Source of the DNA: Nitrospinaceae bacterium
GTDB taxonomy: Bacteria > Nitrospinota > Nitrospinia > Nitrospinales > VA-1
Assembly (NCBI GenBank): GCA_029261435.1
Contig: JAJDBI010000291.1
Coordinates: forward strand, 1 to 23,556
Reading direction: 5' to 3'
Length of the DNA stretch: 23,556 nucleotides
Shown: positions 6,948-13,060 of the stretch, piece by piece
How positions within the stretch are numbered: position 1 is the first letter of the stretch
Layout: every line of letters begins with the position of its first letter
Position numbers and translations under genes: made by a program
The notes under the pieces: generated by a model
The model's database searches: none
What the model saw: the letters and a program-made list of their open reading frames with translations, nothing else
Told to the model about the DNA's origin: nothing

Positions 6948-8978
6948 ATGCCTATTAATACAGAAGCCAATAATGGTCAACTTCAAACACCAGAAGAAGA
7001 AACAGGTTCTTTACAAAATCATTTAAAAGTTAATCTACCTCTAAATTCCTATAAAACCTCTTATGGCCCACTTTTAGACCATCCGGATGATAAATTTTTT
7101 ATCGGGAGAGATAAGTTTCTAAAAAGTTTCGTTGCCATACTGAAAAACTCCAGATTTGACACAGGTAGTTATCTGATTTCAGGATACCGAGGTGCAGGAA
7201 AAACTAAAGCAGTCGAAAAAGCACTGGATAACTATATAAAAGGTCCAACAATTGATATTCCCAAATGGATGTTTCCAACTGGAATTTTACTTATATCTGT
7301 AATAGTTATTACGTGTTGGTGGAAAGAGTCACCTGTGCCAATAGATTTTTTAAAATGGGCAGTTTTTGATGGTTTAGTTGTTTGGGCGCTGGTTGTGATA
7401 GTGCAGAAATTAAAAATCCCATGGTCAGCGGAGAGGACTATTAAATACGATAAAATTACTTTCCAATCTCAAAATAATATAAAAGTAGACGCAGTAAATA
7501 AAGAAGACAAAAAATATTTTTGGGTTACGCTAAAAGCGAAGATCCAAAAACGATTGAAAGAACTTTATTTCGTTGAATTTTTTCCTGCGATCGTAGTCTT
7601 TAAGCATACAGGTCTATTCAAAAAAATATTTAATTGGCTTTTTATCGTTGTTTTCTTTCTTGCAATCATTTTGTTTAAGCGTATAGAGCCATACAAAAAA
7701 CAATTGAATTGGTTTTTGATCGTTGTTTTTTTTCCTGCGATCATTTGGCTTTATCTTCCTTTCACCATGTTTGGGTTTGTTACCGCTTTAAGCCTCTTAT
7801 TTTGGAGCTGTAGCCAACACTTGAGATTGATGCATGGAATAAAAACCAATCAGTTTTTCCATAATATAAGAAACCTTTTTCTACCCGTTGTTTTAATTAA
7901 AGTGAATTTAAGTTTTCAGCCTCTCAAAACAAACAAGGTTTTGTATAACATTGTAAGCCTGCTAAGAAAGCAGTTGACATCCTGCATACACAATAAGTTC
8001 AGATTGCTCCTTTACTGGATTGGAGTTATTGGGTTTACAGCTACTATCAGTCATTTTCAGTTTGTCATTTTTAATAATCTTCATAGCGATATACATAAAT
8101 CGCTCAATATTTTTTACCCAACGCATTGTGATAGTAACCTCAATATTCCATGTGGATACCACTTGCTCAAAAAAACGATTGTTAATTCATTGAAAAACTA
8201 CCATGGCTACGGAGTTTTCAAAAGTGAACGCATTGATGAAGGCAAAACAATCCCACATTGGGGATTTCTACAAACAACTTGGCCTGATTATAAACGGGAT
8301 AAATATTATTCAGCTATAGATAGAAACAAACCAATAACATACCCCATTTTTCGTTGGGTGGAAGCATCTATTGGCATAGGAATAGAATTTTCTGGATGGG
8401 CATTAAATAAAAATACGTCCACATATCATTTTCTTGTGTTTCTTGGAATTATTCTTATAGTTCACTTTTTGTTTTCCCGGATTCTACCAACCGAACATAG
8501 GATGTTAAGGAGGTTGGAAAACCTCTACAACAGGATGGTTTATACCAAAAGATTTGAGCGTAAAGTTTCCAAAGGGGGATTTACTTTCAGGTGGAGCAAG
8601 GCAGAGTTGCCATTAGATGAACGACAGATTGAGAGCGAATTACTATCGATTCTAGAAGATTGTCGGGATGTTTTCCTCCCACTGCCATTTATTCGTCCCG
8701 ATATTATATTTATTTTTGATGAAATGGACAAAATTGCACTTGAGGACCCATCCAATACTGAAAATGGTTTTCAAGATATATCTAAAAAACTTTTTGAAAG
8801 AAAAAAGGAAGTAGATCAACTATTAGGAGCTTTAAAAACCTTATTACCTGGGGACAAGCCCGATTTATTTTTATCGCTGGAAAAGAAATGTTGGACAGCT
8901 ATTATTCCGATCAAGATAGTTCTGGAATGTTATATGAAAGTCTTTTCAGCAATGTTTTTGAGATACCCTCTCTTTTAA
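6948..8978 (+). CDS. Giant membrane P-loop NTPase, N-terminal part (frame broken at 8868-8872)
   Basis: This is the first part of a protein I cannot assign to a named family. Walker A is GYRGAGKT (residues 79-86), just after a FIGRDKFLKSF helix typical of AAA/STAND-like NTPases. Walker B is IIFIFDEMDKI at about 586-596. The ~500 residues between them hold several hydrophobic segments (about 105-122, 132-153, 211-288, 350-372, 491-512). A P-loop domain split by membrane helices is the architecture known for KAP NTPases, so KAP-like is my best guess, at the level of layout only. The last ~35 residues of this frame are probably not native: adding one T to the T5 run at 8868-8872 gives DLFFIAGKEMLDSYYS and joins the next frame. 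The base composition is far more AT-rich than the downstream housekeeping genes, suggesting transfer. A membrane-bound signalling or defence ATPase is possible but unproven. Confidence 0.75.
   Translation: MPINTEANNGQLQTPEEETGSLQNHLKVNLPLNSYKTSYGPLLDHPDDKFFIGRDKFLKSFVAILKNSRFDTGSYLISGYRGAGKTKAVEKALDNYIKGPTIDIPKWMFPTGILLISVIVITCWWKESPVPIDFLKWAVFDGLVVWALVVIVQKLKIPWSAERTIKYDKITFQSQNNIKVDAVNKEDKKYFWVTLKAKIQKRLKELYFVEFFPAIVVFKHTGLFKKIFNWLFIVVFFLAIILFKRIEPYKKQLNWFLIVVFFPAIIWLYLPFTMFGFVTALSLLFWSCSQHLRLMHGIKTNQFFHNIRNLFLPVVLIKVNLSFQPLKTNKVLYNIVSLLRKQLTSCIHNKFRLLLYWIGVIGFTATISHFQFVIFNNLHSDIHKSLNIFYPTHCDSNLNIPCGYHLLKKTIVNSLKNYHGYGVFKSERIDEGKTIPHWGFLQTTWPDYKRDKYYSAIDRNKPITYPIFRWVEASIGIGIEFSGWALNKNTSTYHFLVFLGIILIVHFLFSRILPTEHRMLRRLENLYNRMVYTKRFERKVSKGGFTFRWSKAELPLDERQIESELLSILEDCRDVFLPLPFIRPDIIFIFDEMDKIALEDPSNTENGFQDISKKLFERKKEVDQLLGALKTLLPGDKPDLFLSLEKKCWTAIIPIKIVLECYMKVFSAMFLRYPLF
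7578..7763 (+). repeat. 75-bp tandem repeat inside the NTPase membrane region
   Basis: The protein segment reads as two 25-residue units (7578-7652 and 7653-7727) and a partial third (from 7728). They begin FFPAIVVFK, FFLAIILFK and FFPAIIWLY, and the first two end NWLFIVV and NWFLIVV. The DNA also matches, e.g. TTTCCTGCGATC at the start of units 1 and 3. Unit duplication has multiplied a hydrophobic hairpin within the membrane domain. Confidence 0.75.
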
Positions 8979-11900
8979 CTGACAATTCTGACGAACTGGA
9001 GAATCAGAATCAGGAAGATTCAGATGGATTAGGTTCTAATAGACTGGACAGCATGGTGGAAGTTTTTGTTTGCAAAAAACTGATGACTTGGGAGGTGGCT
9101 CAGCATATTCATGAAAAATATTTTTTTAAAAAAGATATTCGAAATAAAGGCCTACCTTACAAGCATTCTGATTATCGCCCTTTTAGACTAAAGGTTTATC
9201 ATAAATATCTTTTAGAGACGGGATTTGAAGACAGTGCACTACGAGACTGTGTTCTTCGAGACAGCGCACTACGAGACAGCGCACTACGAGAGGAAGATGC
9301 CAGGTATATCATTTTGACGTTGCGACATTTAATTTTATATTTGACCTATCATACATGGGGCAACTTAAAAAGGCTGAACACTGTGTTTGAAGAGTTTGTT
9401 CACCCCTATGACTCAAGCATGCATGACAACAGGCTCTCAATTCCTGCAGTTAAATCGTCTACAAAATTCATGCTTTCAATAAGTTATATTGATCATCAAA
9501 GAATTCTCCTGGCTGCAAACATTTATATCCCTTTAGGACACCATATAGGGAGGGAACTGGTTGCGGCAGACGACAAGTTAAAGGTTTCAACGATCAATGC
9601 GTTAAATCACATTTTCAAATTCCATAAACGTGGTTTTTCCAGAAGGTATTTAGAAAGAATGGTCGATGCTATTAATATCCATAGCTCCCCACATCTCAAC
9701 TCAACTGTGACCTCTTTACTGGAAGTGGTTTTAAAACCATTTCTACGTTTGATACGTAATGGTTTTTTAAGATATCGATTTGCATCAGGGTTTGAACGCG
9801 AAATAACTTATATATCTCGTGTAAGCGAAATGGAGTCATCTTCCTTCACATTTTCCATGGAATCTGCAGAACAAATCAAACTTCACTACAAAAATCTGCT
9901 TCAGGAATCTAAAGAACTAGGCATGGAATCTTCTGCAGTACTAAGAGGGATATTAGGAAATTTTTACTTCTTCGAAGAGAACTTCGATCAGGCTGCAGAA
10001 TATTTTCTACATACATTAGGCATGGTTGAAAAAAAGGTTTTAAACCCCACTAGGAATAGTGACATTGGTGATTTAAATATTTTTCTATTTACCATTTTAA
10101 AACTGGGGAATTTATATGAGCGAAGGCACAATTATTATACAGCAATGGGATATTATGAAAGAGGCTGTCAGGTAGTAAATAACTGGGTGAAAATAATAGG
10201 TGTTTCCGGAAATGGTGGTGGAATTTTAGAGATTATCAAAGCTGGAGACTCTAAGTGGAATATATTTGTCCAGCCCTTCATCTGTAAAGGATTTCTAGGA
10301 TTAAAGCATGGGCCGGGAAAGTTTGATTTGAAAATAGATTTTCCTCAAGACATTAAAAATGCATTATATGACAAACCCGCAACTTGGATTCGTCGAGGGC
10401 GTTTAGCATTTTTTCTCAATCAACCTTCAAGAGCTATGGGTTACTTTTCGAAATGCTATAGCTTAAGAACCAATTATTCAACAAATTTCAATCCATATAC
10501 AGGCGAACATCAAGGTTTTTGGAAAGCTGTCGCTCTTTTTAGCCTCGCTGAATGTTTATTAATTACGAAAATGAAGAGCCTTTTAAAGGACTTACGCAAC
10601 TTGGATGACTCTAAGGATAATTTTGAAAAAGAGGAGAGTTGTATTTTTTTAGTAAATTATGTCAAATTCATAGATATAAAATCAGAGATACCATCGGGTC
10701 TGAATTTAAAGCAGCTTTCTGACGACCTGAATTGTTCTTCTCTTATAGAGGAGGTTTTTAAAGCTATTGACGAACATGAAAATAGGAGCTTTGAAAAAGA
10801 AAAAACTAAAAGTAATTGGGCACAAAACTTCCCTGAGTTGGGTTTCAATCATGCTTTAGCATTGTTGATCAAATCCGCCCAAATTTTTCAAGAATTAGAT
10901 CTACCTGAGTATGAATCTCGGACTTATTTCAAAATCTTATCTTTATGGTCTTTAGTTCAAGGGCTGTTACCCCGGAGATATTTGGAACAGATAGTAGAGG
11001 AAAATAAATTCATAAAAGATACAAGCGGTTTTATTATTTGTGAAAGATTGATAAGATTAAGGAAAAATATTGAGAATTGTGAGTCTTGGATTAGTATTAT
11101 TCGAAAGGCTGCATCAGATTCTGTGGGCAAACTCCATGAAGGGGCTTTCGGTGCTTTCCTTTCAAAGTATTTGTCCGAAGATTTATATGACCCCAACAAG
11201 CAACCTCCAGGTGTAACGACTGTTCCTGCTTCGGATACAACTTCTTTTAAAGTTGATGATATTCGCAATCCCAATTTAACCTTGTTTAACGAAAATGAGG
11301 AACGTCAAGAAGTTGCTTTCTGGTCACGATCGCTTCTTACGCAAAATTGTTTAATTACAGGGGTTTGGGAGTATAACTACAGACAAGCCATATTAAAAAC
11401 TCTTGGTTCTTCTAAAAGTAAAAAATTGGTTAATATTAACAATCTGTATATGCCTCCATATTCAGCTCAAACACGAACCGTTTCTCTTTGGTTGGATGGC
11501 AACTTCATCACAAACCAAGTTAGAGAGCTTATTGCTGTTGAAAGCACAGACTCACTTAAAAGTGATGATAGTTTTTGGAGAAAAGTAGCTAAAGTAATTC
11601 GAAACTACTATTGGGCTGCCGAAAACTCTCAACTAACATCGGGAAGCCATCAAGGTCTAATGTTTGTTTCAAAATATTCGATTTATTATAACCTTTGGGA
11701 GTTTCTTCATGATTTAATTGCTTTTTTCATAGGTCCGGATTTTATTGGACCAAAAATTGAGAAACCATGGAAAAGTTCGGAGATTTTAATTCAAAAAAAA
11801 ACGAGAGTGTTATTAAGGAATGAAGTCCCTATTAATTTCACTGATTACGAGTATATTAGAAATCGTGCTATTGGTTATCTGAAAGAAATAGAACTAAATG

Positions 11901-12064
11901 GAGATCCAAACAATAAAGCTCGCAAAAGCATGTTAAAAACTAAATATTACATAGATGATGACTTTGAGGACCCTCAATTCCTTATGGAGTGGACGATGAA
12001 CCAAATGTTTTCTCCTGCCGCCCTTATTCATAGGCGGACTATCGAAAGAGCCAAATTTGACTAG
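8888..12064 (+). CDS. Giant membrane P-loop NTPase, C-terminal helical/TPR-like part
   Basis: This frame continues the preceding NTPase gene, and together they would make about 1705 aa. The ATG at 8888 is probably internal, because the frame reads on sensibly upstream (FIAGKEMLDS). The region directly after Walker B would complete the NTPase fold. A mixed helical region follows, including a 15-bp tandem repeat (DSALR units, 9230-9289), then long helical stretches. TPR-like helix pairs are visible, e.g. LGNFYFFEENFDQAAEYF and LGNLYERRHNYYTAMGYY near bases 9950-10170. I see no transmembrane segment here, so it is probably cytoplasmic. NTPase plus helical-repeat layout is typical of STAND-type sensors, where the repeats bind a trigger or partner; that role is inference. 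It ends at TAG 12062-12064, followed by two small inverted repeats (12076-12100 and 12112-12133). Confidence 0.75.
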   Translation: MLDSYYSDQDSSGMLYESLFSNVFEIPSLLTDNSDELENQNQEDSDGLGSNRLDSMVEVFVCKKLMTWEVAQHIHEKYFFKKDIRNKGLPYKHSDYRPFRLKVYHKYLLETGFEDSALRDCVLRDSALRDSALREEDARYIILTLRHLILYLTYHTWGNLKRLNTVFEEFVHPYDSSMHDNRLSIPAVKSSTKFMLSISYIDHQRILLAANIYIPLGHHIGRELVAADDKLKVSTINALNHIFKFHKRGFSRRYLERMVDAINIHSSPHLNSTVTSLLEVVLKPFLRLIRNGFLRYRFASGFEREITYISRVSEMESSSFTFSMESAEQIKLHYKNLLQESKELGMESSAVLRGILGNFYFFEENFDQAAEYFLHTLGMVEKKVLNPTRNSDIGDLNIFLFTILKLGNLYERRHNYYTAMGYYERGCQVVNNWVKIIGVSGNGGGILEIIKAGDSKWNIFVQPFICKGFLGLKHGPGKFDLKIDFPQDIKNALYDKPATWIRRGRLAFFLNQPSRAMGYFSKCYSLRTNYSTNFNPYTGEHQGFWKAVALFSLAECLLITKMKSLLKDLRNLDDSKDNFEKEESCIFLVNYVKFIDIKSEIPSGLNLKQLSDDLNCSSLIEEVFKAIDEHENRSFEKEKTKSNWAQNFPELGFNHALALLIKSAQIFQELDLPEYESRTYFKILSLWSLVQGLLPRRYLEQIVEENKFIKDTSGFIICERLIRLRKNIENCESWISIIRKAASDSVGKLHEGAFGAFLSKYLSEDLYDPNKQPPGVTTVPASDTTSFKVDDIRNPNLTLFNENEERQEVAFWSRSLLTQNCLITGVWEYNYRQAILKTLGSSKSKKLVNINNLYMPPYSAQTRTVSLWLDGNFITNQVRELIAVESTDSLKSDDSFWRKVAKVIRNYYWAAENSQLTSGSHQGLMFVSKYSIYYNLWEFLHDLIAFFIGPDFIGPKIEKPWKSSEILIQKKTRVLLRNEVPINFTDYEYIRNRAIGYLKEIELNGDPNNKARKSMLKTKYYIDDDFEDPQFLMEWTMNQMFSPAALIHRRTIERAKFD
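9230..9289 (+). repeat. Coding 15-bp minisatellite (4 units)
   Basis: Four 15-bp units encode DSALR, DCVLR, DSALR, DSALR. Units 3 and 4 (9260-9274 and 9275-9289, GACAGCGCACTACGA) are identical, unit 1 differs by one base, and unit 2 is diverged. The unit length is a multiple of three, so copy changes would alter protein length without breaking the frame. Confidence 0.9.
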
Positions 12065-12273
12065 CTAATACCGGATAAACTCTAAAATTGCTTGAGTTTA
12101 GTTTGAGGAACTTTGCAATAGAATCGTTGCAAACTGAATGAAGCTGTTAATCCCCCTTATTACCCTTCTAGGGCACGAAAGCTAATGAAGAGTATAATTG
12201 AGAAGGGAAGTTTTACATTGGCTCCACGCCAAGTTGCCTTACGCTGAGTAGTTCCGTTTTCCGTAACTCCTGC
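12065..12273. other. Intergenic region after the giant gene, two inverted repeats
   Basis: Two stem-loops follow the stop codon: TAAACTC/GAGTTTA (12076-12082 with 12094-12100) and TTTGCAA/TTGCAAA (12112-12118 with 12127-12133). Neither has a T-tail of terminator strength. A copy of a YACGCC-AGT motif repeat is at 12218-12251. I see no gene. Confidence 0.5.
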
Positions 12274-12302
12274 TTGACATAACTCCACCTCAGGAATAAA
12301 TT
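12274..12302 (+). promoter_or_regulatory. Sigma-70-type promoter for the structured leader
   Basis: A consensus -35 box TTGACA (12274-12279) is followed after 17 bases by TAAATT (12297-12302; 4 of 6 match the consensus -10). Transcription would start near 12309, so the first terminator would release an RNA of about 45 nt. Confidence 0.55.
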
Positions 12303-12320
12303 AATACTGACGAAACAACA

Positions 12321-12354
12321 GGGGCGTAAGCTCCAGCCATATGGAGCTTTTTTT
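12321..12354 (+). terminator. Antiterminator/terminator switch in a short leader
   Basis: The terminator is an 8-bp perfect stem AAGCTCCA (12328-12335) with TGGAGCTT (12342-12349), a six-base loop, and seven T at 12348-12354. A competing 5'-proximal hairpin is GGGGC-GUAA-GCUCC (12321-12334), 5 bp with one G-U pair and a GNRA tetraloop. It uses the same bases as the 5' arm of the terminator, so only one of the two can form. This is the layout of a transcription attenuator. No ligand or factor can be named from sequence. Confidence 0.65.
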
Positions 12355-12370
12355 GTTAGTGCCCGTAATG

Positions 12371-12439
12371 GTCGAGTGGCCCGGATACCGTGAGGTCCGG
12401 GGTGGACCCTGTTGTCCACGTCACCACTCGGCTTTTTTT
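12371..12439 (+). ncRNA. Three-way-junction RNA ending in an intrinsic terminator
   Basis: P1 pairs GTCGAGTGG (12371-12379) with CCACTCGGC (12424-12432), nine pairs including one G-U. Inside it, P2 pairs CCCGGA (12380-12385) with TCCGGG (12396-12401) and is extended by CC/GG capped with a GUGA (GNRA-type) loop. P3 pairs GTGGAC (12402-12407) with GTCCAC (12414-12419). P1 is followed directly by seven T (12433-12439), so the closing stem doubles as a terminator. The stems abut with only a GTCA linker (12420-12423). It lies 24 bases upstream of a start codon. I recognise no known riboswitch or sRNA family; it could be a cis-acting attenuator or a free sRNA. Confidence 0.65.
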
Positions 12440-12463
12440 ATGACAAAACAACAGGAGAGTAAA

Positions 12464-12880
12464 ATGGAAAACAATGAAACGGTTGAAAATGGCAGGCTGG
12501 AACTAACGGAGGTATTCAAAACGGAAGAGGGGATCAGTGATTTCTACAGTGAGGGATTGCACAAATACCCCGGCTGGACGGGCGGGTTCATCCATATCAT
12601 AACTCGTACCGTAGAAAACTCGGAAGGGGATGGGCGCTCGATGTTCGACCCTACCGACATCGCGATCAATCATATTATCGGGGGTATCGCGTCTATGGGG
12701 ATGACTCTTTCCGCCGATCAGTCTGACACGCCGATGGATTTGGAGATTCAAACGACCACACGGAAACTGAGCCAACTGGGGGTTTTCGTCGAAGAGATGG
12801 CAGGGCTCCTCCAGGCATTGATAGAACTCAAGGGAACCTGCTGCCTGCGGCAGAAGACCCCTTGCAGGGGAGGCGAATGA
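12464..12880 (+). CDS. Orphan 138-aa protein behind a structured leader
   Basis: I do not recognise this protein. The start is the ATG at 12464, with AGGAGA at 12453-12458 at ideal spacing; the frame is also open upstream to 12341, but that stretch runs through both terminator structures. The product is acidic in its first half, with no signal peptide or membrane segment. A middle part, DPTDIAINHIIGGIASMGM (near residue 65-83), looks like an amphipathic helix. The tail contains two adjacent Cys (GTCCLRQKTPCRGG), a third Cys and basic residues. Base composition is clearly more GC-rich than the giant NTPase gene before it. Its dedicated promoter, attenuator and strong ribosome site show that it is a regulated gene. 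It might come from a phage or other mobile element, but this is not shown. Confidence 0.65.
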   Translation: MENNETVENGRLELTEVFKTEEGISDFYSEGLHKYPGWTGGFIHIITRTVENSEGDGRSMFDPTDIAINHIIGGIASMGMTLSADQSDTPMDLEIQTTTRKLSQLGVFVEEMAGLLQALIELKGTCCLRQKTPCRGGE

Positions 12881-12895
12881 TCAAAGACTCTTGGG

Positions 12896-12954
12896 CCGTG
12901 ATAACCCTTTGTTAGCCATAAAACTATTGTCAGTAGCCACCGGCGGCTCGCCGG
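12896..12954. repeat. ~60-bp dispersed repeat with GC hairpin, copy A
   Basis: It starts CCGTGATAAC and ends with GCCACCGGCGGCTCGCCGG (12936-12954), which contains the perfect inverted repeat CCGGCG/CGCCGG. The same 5' portion (19 of 23 matching) and the identical 19-base end recur at 16228-16288. Both copies lie just downstream of a small plus-strand gene. Confidence 0.75.
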
Positions 12955-13060
12955 AGAATCTACTTTTCGAAGTAAGAAGTTGTTATAATTTCGCCTGGCG
13001 ATAATCAATAAGCTTGTAGTTAAGTAGCGACCCCTTTACATAATCTAAAAAAATGAGTGC

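Noticed and set aside
8861..8890. Programmed -1 ribosomal frameshifting in the giant NTPase
   Set aside because: The site (GAT TTA TTT TTA TCG) does not allow good re-pairing of both tRNAs and no strong downstream structure was seen; a 1-base change in the T-run is simpler.
12307..12440. Hammerhead ribozyme: CTGACGA at 12307-12313 and a three-way junction with a GUGA-capped stem downstream
   Set aside because: The CUGANGA-like and GAAAC words overlap each other upstream of the junction and are not placed between its stems; no valid three-stem hammerhead core can be drawn.
12341..12463. Upstream extension of the 138-aa gene to the ATG at 12341
   Set aside because: It runs through the first terminator and the whole three-way junction, has no well-placed ribosome site, and a much better start lies at 12464.
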